Notes: generated by a model from the letters alone, not told the origin. A DNA stretch of 39,986 nt from Rhodospirillaceae bacterium (GCA_008012315.1 SSEL01000063.1:1-39986), one strand, 5' to 3'. Shown: positions 32,013 to 39,986, counted from the first letter of the stretch. Numbers and translations are program-made.

Positions 32013-32060
32013 TCGGGTCAGGCGTTGATCGGGTCAGGCCTTGAACGGGTCAGGCGCTGA
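32005..32060. repeat. 16-bp tandem repeat carrying the stop codons of two convergent genes
   Basis: Units start at 32005, 32021 and 32037, with a partial unit at 32053. The first two are identical, GGCGTTGATCGGGTCA; the third has two changes. The phosphotransferase stop (TGA, 32010-32012) is in unit 1 and the histidine kinase stop (TCA on plus, 32050-32052) closes unit 3. Each unit contains TGA on the plus strand and TCA, i.e. TGA on the minus strand. Confidence 0.85.
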
Positions 32061-33531
32061 CGGCGATGGCGGGGCTCTCCGGACCGGCATCGGGAAGGGT
32101 GATGGTAACCGTGGTGCCTTGCCCCGGTTCGCTGGCGATGCTGAGCACGCCGCCCATCAATTCGCTGAAACGTTGCGCCAGCGGCAGGCCGAGCCCCGTG
32201 CCTTCGAATTTGCGCGACAGTGAACTGTCGATCTGGCCGAAGGGCGCCAAGGCGATCGGGATGTCCTCGCTCGACATGCCGATGCCCTGATCGGCAACCT
32301 CGAAACTGTAGAGGCCGGTTTCCGTTCGCCGGCAGGACAGCCGGATCGTGCTGTCATCCGGTGAGAACTTGATCGCATTCGACAGCAGGTTGATCAGGCA
32401 CTGCCGCAGCTTCGCTGCATCGGTGGTGAAGACCGGCAGTGATGGCGCGATCTCCAGTTGCAGGGCGATCTTGCGGCTTTGCGCCGAAGGATCGACCATT
32501 CGCGCAACTTCCCGCACCAGGATCGCCGGATCCGTACGGCTGTTCTGCAGTGGCATGCGGCCCAGTTCGATCTTCGTCAGATCGAGGATATTGTTGATGA
32601 TCGTCAGCAGATGCCGGCCGGCGGCGTGGATATCGTCGATATAGGTGCTGTAGCGGGCATCGCCCAGCGGCCCGAAGGTCTTATGCTGGATCAGCTCCGA
32701 GAAACCGATGACTGCATTCAGCGGCGTGCGCAATTCATGGCTCATATTGGCAAGAAATTGCGATTTGGCTTTGCTGGCAGCTTCGGCGCTGGCGACATTG
32801 CGCGTCAATTCCAGGCTTCGTTCATGCTGCCGCTGCAACAGCCGGTCGCCATGGCCGACGATCAGGATGAGTACGCCATTGGCGATCGCGAAGGCCACCA
32901 CGGTGAGGCCGATCAGCCAATAGGTGAAGCGATCGATCGCCGTCACGAAAGCGGTGACATCGTCATAGACTTCGAAGACGCCGACAATCTTGCCGTCTTT
33001 GGCGCCATAGATCGGTACATAACTGGAAATGATATCGCGGTCGGTGACGGAGCCTTCGAAAGCATCGACCGTATGGGCATGGGCCATTTCGCTGGCGACA
33101 ATGCCATTGCGAGCCGATGCGACACCTTCATCGTCGCTCTTATCCTGGCCGATCTGGCGCGGATCGGTCGAGAACAGGGTGTGGCCCTCAAGATCATAGA
33201 TTTTGACCTTGATGATCGGTGCTTTCTTGACGAGGGTCTTCACGTCTTGATCGAGCAGCTCGACTTCGGGCCGGCCGCGCAGTTGCTCCGGCGGAAGGGC
33301 GCTCAGCAATCGAAGGACGTCGGCATGCCCGTCCCACAGTGAATTCGCCAGCAGCCGCGCGGCCGTCACGTTGGATTGCTCGGCTTCGGCTTCCATCTGC
33401 CTGATCGCCCAGCTTCGGTAAAAGAGGGAGAGGCCCAGGGCCATGACCACCAGGACGATGGCGGAAAGAATCGCGAAATGCCGCGTCAGGCGAAAACGCT
33501 TCGGTGTTGTGGGAGGGGATTCCATGGTCAA
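32050..33531 (-). CDS. Membrane sensor histidine kinase
   Basis: A 493-residue kinase. Two membrane segments (about 18-38 and 203-227) frame a periplasmic sensor domain with a PAS/CACHE-like pattern (KVKIYDLEGHTLFSTD, SSYVPIYGAKDGKIVGVFEVY). A short coiled linker follows; no HAMP is evident. The H-box is MSHELRTPLNAVIGFSEL with His near 263. The ATPase domain has NLLSNAIKFS (near 380), DQGIGM and GTGLGLPLAQRFSELMGG. It phosphorylates a response regulator that is not adjacent. The gene is divergent from the thiamine-transport operon and its end lies in a tandem repeat. Stimulus unknown. Confidence 0.92.
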   Translation of the reverse strand: MTMESPPTTPKRFRLTRHFAILSAIVLVVMALGLSLFYRSWAIRQMEAEAEQSNVTAARLLANSLWDGHADVLRLLSALPPEQLRGRPEVELLDQDVKTLVKKAPIIKVKIYDLEGHTLFSTDPRQIGQDKSDDEGVASARNGIVASEMAHAHTVDAFEGSVTDRDIISSYVPIYGAKDGKIVGVFEVYDDVTAFVTAIDRFTYWLIGLTVVAFAIANGVLILIVGHGDRLLQRQHERSLELTRNVASAEAASKAKSQFLANMSHELRTPLNAVIGFSELIQHKTFGPLGDARYSTYIDDIHAAGRHLLTIINNILDLTKIELGRMPLQNSRTDPAILVREVARMVDPSAQSRKIALQLEIAPSLPVFTTDAAKLRQCLINLLSNAIKFSPDDSTIRLSCRRTETGLYSFEVADQGIGMSSEDIPIALAPFGQIDSSLSRKFEGTGLGLPLAQRFSELMGGVLSIASEPGQGTTVTITLPDAGPESPAIAVSA

Positions 33532-33623
33532 TTTCGTTCATAGCTGCGCGCCATGATGCGACTCTAGGCCTAATTTATTAATAATGACCTTCCGCTGCGC
33601 GACAGCTTCATATCTGGCCCCCC

Positions 33624-33652
33624 TTGACTTGCCGATGTGTCGCGACCATTCT
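33624..33652 (+). promoter_or_regulatory. Candidate sigma-70 promoter of the thi operon
   Basis: TTGACT (33624-33629) is followed after 17 bases by CATTCT (33647-33652). Transcription would start near 33659, directly ahead of the riboswitch P1 stem. The -10 match is weak, so placement rests partly on spacing. Confidence 0.4.
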
Positions 33653-33659
33653 CCCGCTC

Positions 33660-33753
33660 GCTCAACGGGGTGCCCTATGCCGGGCTGAGAGCAGCATATG
33701 CCGCTGCAACCCGATGAACCTGATCCGGTTAACACCGGCGGAGGGATATGAGT
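33660..33753 (+). promoter_or_regulatory. TPP riboswitch (THI element)
   Basis: The conserved THI-box landmarks are present in order: GGGGTGCC (33667-33674), CTGAGA (33685-33690), ACCCGATGAACCTGATCCGG (33709-33728), AACACCGGCG and AGGGA. CTCA (33661-33664) and TGAG (33749-33752) close P1. It binds thiamine pyrophosphate and lowers expression of thiBPQ. It lies 55 bp ahead of the thiB start, with a hairpin between as expression platform. Confidence 0.97.
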
Positions 33754-33777
33754 CACCGGCAAACCGATGCACCATTT

Positions 33778-33806
33778 CTCCTCCGCCGCTTTGTGGAGGA
33801 GTTTTT
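33778..33806 (+). terminator. Riboswitch expression platform: hairpin covering the thiB ribosome-binding site
   Basis: CTCCTCC (33778-33784) pairs with GGAGGAG (33795-33801), followed by TTTTT. GGAGGAG is also the ribosome-binding site of thiB, 7 bases before its ATG. The hairpin could thus block translation and resembles an intrinsic terminator. Which action dominates, and the competing ON structure, cannot be decided by eye. Confidence 0.7.
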
Positions 33807-33808
33807 GC

Positions 33809-34813
33809 ATGCGTGTTTCGGCATCTCTGCTGGCGGCGGCTTTCGGCATCCTGCTCTCAGGCGCGGCGCAGGCCGCGGAGCCGACGCTGACCGTCTATAC
33901 CTATGATTCCTTTATCAGCGAATGGGGCCCCGGCCCGGCGATCCAGAAACAGTTCGAGGCGCAATGCCAGTGCAAGCTGACTTGGGTCGGCCTTGAAGAC
34001 GGCGCCGCTTTGCTGTCGCGGCTGAAGATGGAAGGGAAGAAGACCAAGGCCGATGTCGTGCTTGGTCTTGATACCAATCTCACCAGCGAAGCGGCCGCGA
34101 CCGGGTTCTTCGCTCCGGCCAAGGTCGATGGCTCGAAGCTGAAATTGCCGATCGCCTGGAACGACAAGACCTTCGTTCCCTATGATTATGGCTATTTCGC
34201 TTTCGTTTATGATTCGCAGAAGCTGCCCAATCCGCCGAAGAGCCTGGCGGAGCTGACGGCGCCGGGCGATCAGCCGAAGATCCTGCTGATGGATCCGCGC
34301 ACCTCGACGCCGGGTCTCGGCCTGCTCCTGTGGATGAAGGAAGTCTATGGCGATAAGGCGGCTGATGCCTGGGCCAAGGTCGCACCCAAGGTGCTGACCA
34401 TCAGCAAGGGCTGGAGCGAGGCCTATGGCTTGTTCGTGAAGGGCGAGGCGCCGATGGTGCTCAGCTACACGACCTCGCCGGCCTATCACCAGATCAACGA
34501 AAAGACCGATCGCTACAAGGCGTTGGATTTTCCGGAAGGCAATTATCTGCAAGTCGAAGTGGCGGCCCGGATGGCATCGAGCAAGCATGCCGATCTCGCC
34601 GACCAGTTCCTGGCCTTCCTGATCTCACCGGAGGTGCAGAAGCTGATCCCGACCACCAATTACATGTTCCCGGTGATCGATATCGGCGATGACCTGCCGT
34701 CGGAATTCCGCAGCATCCCGCAGCCGCAGAAGACCCTGCTGATGCCGAGCGATGACGTCGCCAAGCATCGCAATGCCTGGATCCGGGAATGGCTCGAGAC
34801 GGTCAGCCGCTGA
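33809..34813 (+). CDS. thiB: Thiamine ABC transporter substrate-binding protein
   Basis: A 334-residue periplasmic protein that binds thiamine and its phosphates. The signal peptide is MRVSASLLAAAFGILLSGAA, cleaved probably after AQA. The mature part starts EPTLTVYTYDSFISEWGPGP, matching the ThiB/TbpA family, and DYGYFAFVYDSQKL and SYTTSPAYH are further family segments. The ATG at 33809 follows GGAGGAG; an earlier in-frame ATG (33767) lies in the riboswitch expression platform and is rejected. The gene is controlled by the TPP riboswitch and followed by thiP and thiQ. Confidence 0.95.
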   Translation: MRVSASLLAAAFGILLSGAAQAAEPTLTVYTYDSFISEWGPGPAIQKQFEAQCQCKLTWVGLEDGAALLSRLKMEGKKTKADVVLGLDTNLTSEAAATGFFAPAKVDGSKLKLPIAWNDKTFVPYDYGYFAFVYDSQKLPNPPKSLAELTAPGDQPKILLMDPRTSTPGLGLLLWMKEVYGDKAADAWAKVAPKVLTISKGWSEAYGLFVKGEAPMVLSYTTSPAYHQINEKTDRYKALDFPEGNYLQVEVAARMASSKHADLADQFLAFLISPEVQKLIPTTNYMFPVIDIGDDLPSEFRSIPQPQKTLLMPSDDVAKHRNAWIREWLETVSR

Positions 34814-34833
34814 ACCTGCAGGCGTCCGTTATC

Positions 34834-36447
34834 ATGACGGCACGGCCGATCGCGGGGCAACCCCCGATCGGGATCGCCTCGCTCGGCCGCATTGCCGCGA
34901 TCATCCTGATCGCGGTGATCGCCGCCATCCTGATGCGGCTTCTCGATCAGGCTTCCGCCGGCGACATCCGCGACCTGATCGGCGACAGCTATCTGCGCCG
35001 GGTGGTGGCTTTCACGCTGATGCAGGCGGCGCTCTCGACGCTGCTTTCCATCGGGCTCGCGGTGCCGGTGACGCGCGCCTTGGCGCGGCAGAGCCATTTC
35101 CCGGGGCGCGCCGTGCTGTTGCGCCTTTTCTCGCTGCCGCTGGTCATGCCGGCGCTGGTGGCGATTTTCGGTGTGGTGGCGGCCTATGGCCAGCAAGGCT
35201 GGATGGCGCGGCTGATCGGCGTAGAGGCCTGGCCATCGATCTATGGCCTCGGCGGCATCCTGGTGGCGCATGTCTTCTTCAACCTGCCTTTGGCGGTGCG
35301 CCTGCTCTTGCCGGCCTGGCAGACCGTGCCGGCGGAAAGCTGGCGGCTCGCGGCACAGCTCGGCATGACATCGGGCCATATTTTCCGGCTGATCGAAGGA
35401 CCGCTCTTACGTCGCGCCCTGCCGCAGATCGCCGCCACCATCTTCATGCTCTGTTTCGTCAGTTTCGCCATCGTGCTGACCTTGGGCGGCGGGCCGCGCG
35501 CTTCCACATTGGAGGTGGCCATCTTCCAGGCGATCCGTTTCGATGCCGATCTGCCGCGCGCCGGCCTGCTGGCGGTGCTCGAACTGGTCCTCTGCCTGAT
35601 CGCGGGCATCTTCTGCCGTAGCCTCACGCAGCGGATGGATTTCGCCGCCGGTTTCGGCCGGCCGGGCTGGCGTCACGATGCGGCGACCCGATCGGCGCGG
35701 ATCTGTGATGGCATCTGGATCGTGCTGGCGGTCTTTTTCGTCGGCCTCCCGGAACTCGCTTTGCTGGCCGATGGCCTGCTCGGCTTCACCATCGACCTGC
35801 CCTGGCCGGCGATCGGGCGGGCGGCCCTGCTCGGCCTGTCGATATCCCTGATCGCCGGTGCCGGCGCCACCTTCTTCGGCTTCGTCCTGGCGGCTGCCGG
35901 CCATCAGCCATCGTCGCGCCGTGCCGGCCTGTTCATCCGGCTGATGCGGTCGCTGCAGGCGCTGGCCGGGCTGTTGCCGTTGGCGATGTCGCCGATGGTG
36001 CTCGGTATCGGCTTCTATCTGCTGGTCACCGATTACACCGACAGCGATCTGTGGTCGGTCATCGGCATCATCCTGTTGAACATCGCCATGGCCATTCCGT
36101 TCTGCCTGGCGCTGTTGATGCCGGCGGTGGATCGCAATCTGCAGCAGCATGATCGCCTTTGCCGCGAATTGGGAATCGTCGGCGTCAATCGCTTCCGTCT
36201 CGTCGACTGGCCCAGCCTGCGGCCGCAAATCGCGACGGCTTTCGCTTTGGCGACCAGTCTTGGGCTTGGCGATCTGATCGGCATCAGCCTTTTCGGCAAT
36301 CCGGATCTGCGCACGCTCAGCATGTTGCTTTACGAGCAATTGTCAGCCTATCGCATGGACCAGGCGGCGGCGACGGCGCTGATCTTGCTGCTGCTGGTGC
36401 TGGGAGTCTATGGCGCGATCGAGCGCCTTGCGGGTGGGAAACAATGA
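34834..36447 (+). CDS. thiP: Thiamine ABC transporter permease
   Basis: A 537-residue inner-membrane permease formed by two fused permease halves, as usual for ThiP (about 536 residues in E. coli). Each half carries an EAA-like loop: AESWRLAAQLGMTSGHIFRL in the first and CRELGIVGVNRFRLVDWP in the second. About twelve hydrophobic segments are visible. I take the ATG at 34834 because it gives the normal length; an ATG at 34789 would overlap thiB by 25 bp. thiQ starts in the stop codon overlap. Confidence 0.93.
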   Translation: MTARPIAGQPPIGIASLGRIAAIILIAVIAAILMRLLDQASAGDIRDLIGDSYLRRVVAFTLMQAALSTLLSIGLAVPVTRALARQSHFPGRAVLLRLFSLPLVMPALVAIFGVVAAYGQQGWMARLIGVEAWPSIYGLGGILVAHVFFNLPLAVRLLLPAWQTVPAESWRLAAQLGMTSGHIFRLIEGPLLRRALPQIAATIFMLCFVSFAIVLTLGGGPRASTLEVAIFQAIRFDADLPRAGLLAVLELVLCLIAGIFCRSLTQRMDFAAGFGRPGWRHDAATRSARICDGIWIVLAVFFVGLPELALLADGLLGFTIDLPWPAIGRAALLGLSISLIAGAGATFFGFVLAAAGHQPSSRRAGLFIRLMRSLQALAGLLPLAMSPMVLGIGFYLLVTDYTDSDLWSVIGIILLNIAMAIPFCLALLMPAVDRNLQQHDRLCRELGIVGVNRFRLVDWPSLRPQIATAFALATSLGLGDLIGISLFGNPDLRTLSMLLYEQLSAYRMDQAAATALILLLLVLGVYGAIERLAGGKQ

Positions 36448-37148
36448 CGGCCTATCTGGAGTGCCGCGCGCTGCGGTTCCGCTATGAAGACATGATGATG
36501 TGCTTCGATCTCGCGGTCGACCGTGCAAGCTGCGTGGCGGTGATCGGCCCCAGCGGCGCCGGCAAGAGCACGCTGCTGGCGCTGATCGGCGGTTTCGAAC
36601 AGGCCGATGGCGGCAGCGTGTCGGTGGATGGCAAGGAAATCACCGCCGCGCCGGCGGCGCAGCGGCCGGTTACTACCCTGTTCCAGGACAACAATCTGTT
36701 CGCGCATCTGACCGCCTCGCAGAATGTCGGGCTCGGCCTCCATCCCGGGCTGCGCCTGACCGATGCACAGCGCCGCGATGTCGAGCAGGCGCTGGAGCAG
36801 GTCGGGCTTGCCGGCTTTGGCAATCGTCGTCCGGCGCAGCTATCCGGCGGCGAGCGCCAGCGTGTCGCCGTTGCCCGCTGCCTTGTGCGGCGCCGGCCGA
36901 TCCTGCTGCTGGATGAGCCTTTTGGCGCGCTGGGACCGGCGATGCGCCAGGAGATGCTTGATCTGATCGATGCGTTGCGGCATCAGCATGGCTTGACCGT
37001 GCTGATGGTGACCCATGACCCGGCGGATGCGGCCCGCATCGCCGACCGCACGGCCTTCGTGGCGGAAGGGCAGGTGGTGCTGACGGATGCCACCAAGGAT
37101 ATCTTGCATTCGGACCTGCCTGAGATCCGCGATTATCTCGGTCGCTAA
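36444..37148 (+). CDS. thiQ: Thiamine ABC transporter ATP-binding protein
   Basis: A 234-residue ATPase, normal length for ThiQ. Walker A is GPSGAGKST (35-43), the Q-loop TLFQDNNLFAHL, the signature LSGGERQR, Walker B ILLLDEPFG and the switch MVTHDPADA. The D-loop reads GALGP in place of the usual SALDP, so its conserved aspartate is replaced by glycine; ATPase activity may be altered. It starts at the ATGA overlap with thiP and ends the riboswitch-controlled operon, 9 bp from the convergent lysR gene. Confidence 0.94.
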   Translation: MTAYLECRALRFRYEDMMMCFDLAVDRASCVAVIGPSGAGKSTLLALIGGFEQADGGSVSVDGKEITAAPAAQRPVTTLFQDNNLFAHLTASQNVGLGLHPGLRLTDAQRRDVEQALEQVGLAGFGNRRPAQLSGGERQRVAVARCLVRRRPILLLDEPFGALGPAMRQEMLDLIDALRHQHGLTVLMVTHDPADAARIADRTAFVAEGQVVLTDATKDILHSDLPEIRDYLGR

Positions 37149-37157
37149 AATACCTGT

Positions 37158-38078
37158 TCAACGATTGTCGAACTTGCCACGCAGGGTATCGACCGTGCGG
37201 TCGATGAAGAGACGCACCTTGGGCGCGAGATAGCGGCCGGCCGGATGCACCACTTGCAGCGGCAAGGGCGGCGGTTCATGGCCGACGAGGATCCGTTGCA
37301 GCTTGCCTTCCGCTTCCAACGGCGCCGCTTGATAGGACATGACGCGAATGACGCCACCGTTGGCGATTGCCGCATCCAACGCGGCCTGGATCGTGCTGAC
37401 GATCAACCGGGCCTTGATCGGCACGGTGATTTCCCCGGGCTCAGTGATTTTCCCGGGCTCGGTGCCGAAGGTCCAACGGTCGATCACCGGCCGCACGCCG
37501 GATATCGCAATCGCGTCATGGCCGGTCAGCTCCTGTGGCGTCCTCGGCGTGCCATGTGCCGCGAGATAAGCCGGGCTGGCGCAGATGACCCGGCGGATAT
37601 GGCCGACCTGGATCGCCTGCAGGCTTGAATCGGCCAGGGTCGCGATGCGGATGCCGAGATCGATGCCTTCATCGATATAGGAGACGATCCGGTTGAGCAG
37701 CAGCATCGACACATTGACCTGCGGATAGTCGCGCATGAAAGCCTGGACGATGGGCAGCAGATGCAGCCGGCCGAACATTTCCGGCGCCGTCACGTTCAGC
37801 AAGCCGCGCGGCTCCAGCTTTTCCGATGCCGCCGACAATTCCAGCTCCTCGAAATCCGCCAGGGCCCTGCGGCCGAGATCGAGATAGCGCGCGCCAGCAT
37901 CGGTCAGCGCCACGGCCCGCGTGGTGCGGTTGAAGAGGCGCGTGCCCAGCCGCTCCTCCAGCTCTGCCACGGCGCGGGTGACTGCCGCCGGGGAGCGGTT
38001 CAGGCGGCGCGCGGCGGCAATGAAGCTGTTTTGCTCCGCCACCGCGACAAAGATGGCCAGGATATCGAGCCGGTCCAT
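37158..38078 (-). CDS. LysR family transcriptional regulator
   Basis: A 306-residue regulator of the large group with NSFIAAARRLNRSPAAVTRAVAELE as the helix-turn-helix, followed by the LGTRLFNRTTRAVALTDAG wing. The effector domain begins GLLNVTAPEMFGRLHLLPIV. The ATG at 38078 is preferred over one 15 codons earlier because family homology starts MDRLDIL. It is divergent from the GST gene and probably regulates it. An 18-bp in-frame tandem duplication (37426-37461) gives EPGKIT-EPGEIT. Confidence 0.92.
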   Translation of the reverse strand: MDRLDILAIFVAVAEQNSFIAAARRLNRSPAAVTRAVAELEERLGTRLFNRTTRAVALTDAGARYLDLGRRALADFEELELSAASEKLEPRGLLNVTAPEMFGRLHLLPIVQAFMRDYPQVNVSMLLLNRIVSYIDEGIDLGIRIATLADSSLQAIQVGHIRRVICASPAYLAAHGTPRTPQELTGHDAIAISGVRPVIDRWTFGTEPGKITEPGEITVPIKARLIVSTIQAALDAAIANGGVIRVMSYQAAPLEAEGKLQRILVGHEPPPLPLQVVHPAGRYLAPKVRLFIDRTVDTLRGKFDNR

Positions 38079-38184
38079 CCGATTATTCCATTTATTGAAA
38101 TAGAGAACTTCATTTTTGCACAATTAAATCAGAAATGAAAACAGCATATCTTCAATTCCGACATCAGGAGGACGAGGATTTGCC

Positions 38185-38823
38185 ATGACACAGCCGACGC
38201 CCAGCCAGCCGATCGCCCTCTACGGCTTCAAGCTTTCCGGCCACTCGCACCGGGCGGAAGTGATGCTGCGGTTGCTGCAGCTTCCCTATGAATTCCGAGA
38301 GGTGAATTTGCGGGGTGGCGAGCAGAAGAGCGCGGCCTTCCTGAAGCTCAATCCCTTCGGCACCGTGCCGGTGATCGACGACGGCGGCACGGTGATTGCC
38401 GATTCCGTCGCGATCCTGGTCTATCTGGCGACGGCCTACGATCCCGCACGGCGCTGGCTGCCGGTCGAGGCGAAGCAGGCCGCGCAGGTGCAGCGCTGGC
38501 TCTCCGTCGCCCAGGGGCCGGTCTATAACGGGCCGGCCATGGCGCGCATGGTCAAGCTGTTCGGCGTCGCGGCCGATTACGAGCGCTGCAAGGCGATCGC
38601 CGGGACGCTCTTCTCGGTGCTGGAAAATCACCTGGCAGCGCGTGACTTCCTGGTCGGCGACGGGCCGACCATCGGCGATATCGCGCTCTACAGCTATATC
38701 GCCGTTTCCGCCGATGGCGGCCTGTCCCTGGCGGATTACGGCGCCATCCGTGCATGGAGCGCGCGCCTGGAAGCCTTGCCGCATTTCGAGCCCATGCCCG
38801 TCAGCCCGCATCACGCCGCCTGA
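38185..38823 (+). CDS. Glutathione S-transferase family protein
   Basis: A 212-residue cytosolic GST. The thioredoxin-like N-terminal domain has LYGFKLSGHSHRAEVMLRLL, the cis-proline segment NPFGTVPVIDD and the glutathione-contacting ADSVAILVYLA. The all-helical C-terminal domain has the conserved FLVGDGPTIGDIALYSYI motif. It probably conjugates or reduces electrophiles. GGAGGACGAGG lies upstream. A PPOX-like gene follows 12 bp later and a LysR gene is divergent. Confidence 0.92.
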   Translation: MTQPTPSQPIALYGFKLSGHSHRAEVMLRLLQLPYEFREVNLRGGEQKSAAFLKLNPFGTVPVIDDGGTVIADSVAILVYLATAYDPARRWLPVEAKQAAQVQRWLSVAQGPVYNGPAMARMVKLFGVAADYERCKAIAGTLFSVLENHLAARDFLVGDGPTIGDIALYSYIAVSADGGLSLADYGAIRAWSARLEALPHFEPMPVSPHHAA

Positions 38824-38835
38824 AAGGAGGCCGCC

Positions 38836-39822
38836 ATGTCCGTTCTTGCGTCTTCACCTGCTTCTTCTGGCACGGCTCCCTGGCATGCCGGCGAACGGGC
38901 GATGCAGGAACGTGCCGGCGTGGCGGCCCAAATGGAAGGTGTCGGCGAGCGGGTTCTCCGGACCTTCATGCCGGACCAGCATCGGGAATTCTTCGCGCAA
39001 CTGCCGTTCCTGGTGGCCGGTTCGGTGGATGCGAAAGGATCGCCATGGGCGTCGCTGCTGTTTGGCGCGCGGGGATTTGCCACCAGCCCTGATCCGCGGC
39101 GTCTCGATATTGCTGCACGGCCGGTTGCCGGCGATCCGCTGGCTGAGGCATTGCGTCCCGGTGGGCGGCTCGGCCTGCTGGGAATCGAATTACCGACCCG
39201 CCGCCGCAACCGCCTGAATGGCCGCATCGTCGAGATGACGAAAAGCGGTTTCAGCGTCGCGGTGGAGCAGAGCTTTGGCAATTGTCCGCAATATATCCAA
39301 GCCCGTGACTATGTCGACTTCCCGTCTTCATCCGAAGCGCCGGTCACGGTGGAGCCGTTCCTTGGGTTGGATGAGCCGGCACGGCGATTGATCGCCGCGA
39401 GCGATACCTTCTTCGTTGCTTCCGCCATACCGCGGGCGGAAGGCGGCTTCGAGAGCGATGTCTCGCATCGCGGCGGCCGGCCGGGCTTCATCAAGGTCGA
39501 TGCCGATGGCACGCTGACCATTCCGGATTATTCCGGCAATCGCTTCTTCAATACGCTCGGCAATCTGTCGGTCTATCCCCATGCCGGCTTGACCTTCATC
39601 GATTTCGATAAAGGTGATCTCCTGCAACTGACCGGTGCGGCGAGCATCGCTTGGAACAGCGGAGATGCCGGCGAGATCGATGGCGTTGAGCGGACCTGGC
39701 AGGTGCGGCCGAGTCATGGCCGCTGGCTGCGCAACGCCACGCCTTTGCGCTTTCGTTTCCGCGATTTGTCGCCCGCTTCAATGCGGGCCGGTATCTGGAG
39801 CGACCGCCCGCAGGGCAATTGA
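38836..39822 (+). CDS. Pyridoxamine 5'-phosphate oxidase-family flavoprotein
   Basis: A 328-residue protein of the large PPOX-like type often found next to GST genes. The split-barrel parts are visible as FLVAGSVDAKGSPWASLLFG and, later, FFVASAIPRAEGGFESDVSHRGGRPGFIKV with IPDYSGNRFFNTLGNL. It likely binds FMN; the reaction is unknown. GAAAGGAGG precedes the ATG, and it forms an operon with the GST gene. Confidence 0.88.
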   Translation: MSVLASSPASSGTAPWHAGERAMQERAGVAAQMEGVGERVLRTFMPDQHREFFAQLPFLVAGSVDAKGSPWASLLFGARGFATSPDPRRLDIAARPVAGDPLAEALRPGGRLGLLGIELPTRRRNRLNGRIVEMTKSGFSVAVEQSFGNCPQYIQARDYVDFPSSSEAPVTVEPFLGLDEPARRLIAASDTFFVASAIPRAEGGFESDVSHRGGRPGFIKVDADGTLTIPDYSGNRFFNTLGNLSVYPHAGLTFIDFDKGDLLQLTGAASIAWNSGDAGEIDGVERTWQVRPSHGRWLRNATPLRFRFRDLSPASMRAGIWSDRPQGN

Positions 39823-39827
39823 TGCAA

Positions 39828-39986
39828 TTATGCGACGGGGCGCGGCGGTTCCGGCGCCGGTGGCGGCTCCATCGGCGGCTGGATCGGAATCGGTTCGGGA
39901 TCGCCCGGTATCGGCGGTGCCGGCGGCACTTCGGTTGGCTTCGGATCGCCGGGGCGGGGTGGTTCCGGTGTCGGGGGCAAATGAGC
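39828..39986 (-). CDS. Proline-rich small protein, N-terminus cut by window edge
   Basis: The minus-strand frame reads 52 residues up to a TAA at 39828-39830. About half are proline in repeats such as PTPEPPRPGDPKPTEVPPAP and PEPIPIQPPMEPPPAPEPP. No start is visible, so it begins beyond the edge. Short proline-rich proteins of this kind are common, unnamed genes in alphaproteobacteria. It is convergent with the PPOX-like gene. Confidence 0.6.
   Translation of the reverse strand, partial: AHLPPTPEPPRPGDPKPTEVPPAPPIPGDPEPIPIQPPMEPPPAPEPPRPVA

Noticed and set aside
32005..32060. Tandem repeat as a CRISPR array or iteron origin
   Set aside because: Units are directly joined without spacers, only about three copies exist, and no cas or rep gene is near.
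33767..33808. Earlier thiB start at 33767
   Set aside because: It would place coding sequence over the riboswitch expression hairpin and ahead of the signal peptide; no ribosome-binding site precedes it.

Overview
The window is chromosomal DNA of a GC-rich alphaproteobacterium. A Rhodospirillales-type genome is my inference from gene content (BetI-like TetR, AlaX, MlrC-type M81 hydrolase, polyamine-type ABC operon, TPP-regulated thiBPQ) and codon style; nothing in the window fixes the genus. It is almost fully coding, with about 38 genes, many in short ATGA-overlap operons. I found no tRNA, rRNA, CRISPR array, transposase or prophage.

Layout. 1-1512 (minus): end of an amine/opine-oxidase-type pair (FAD protein plus [2Fe-2S] protein). 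1532-4176 (minus): fused double GNAT, SseA sulfurtransferase, AlaX editing protein. 4236-4373: first copy of a folded intergenic repeat. 4556-7732 (minus): cysteine synthase with its terminator, M81/MlrC hydrolase, Nudix ADP-sugar hydrolase. 7860-17814: an amine-catabolism district containing a trimethylamine-dehydrogenase-like flavoprotein, a PPOX flavoprotein, a PuuB-like amine oxidase, a GntR/FCD regulator and a divergent PotDBCA-type transporter with an M24 pita-bread hydrolase inserted before the ATPase gene. 17866-20226 (minus): RTX-repeat protein with a propeller-like region. 20666-23961 (minus): MFS exporter, acyl-CoA dehydrogenase, TetR regulator. 24257-27243 (plus): enoyl-CoA hydratase/isomerase, second acyl-CoA dehydrogenase and DECR-type 2,4-dienoyl-CoA reductase, i.e. 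an unsaturated or branched acyl-CoA degradation set; the second copy of the folded repeat lies between its first two genes. 27418-29248: agmatinase-like ureohydrolase and divergent LysR regulator with a palindromic operator. 29445-33531: signalling genes (unknown 182-residue protein, REC plus degenerate GGDEF protein, choline-kinase-like phosphotransferase, sensor histidine kinase). 33624-37148: promoter, TPP riboswitch and thiBPQ thiamine transporter. 37158-39822: LysR regulator divergent from a GST and a PPOX-like protein. The right edge cuts a proline-rich small protein.

The main unexplained structure is a roughly 138-bp repeat present twice (4236-4373 and 25031-25167). Its conserved frame encloses three hairpin arms. 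The arm sequences differ almost completely between copies, yet each arm remains self-complementary, which is covariation pointing to selection on a cloverleaf-like fold. The second copy also supplies the stop codon of the gene in front of it. Also notable are a 16-bp tandem repeat carrying the stop codons of two converging genes, an amine dehydrogenase whose substrate cage has two acidic replacements, an M24 enzyme lacking one metal ligand, and a TPP riboswitch followed by a hairpin that buries the thiB ribosome-binding site.
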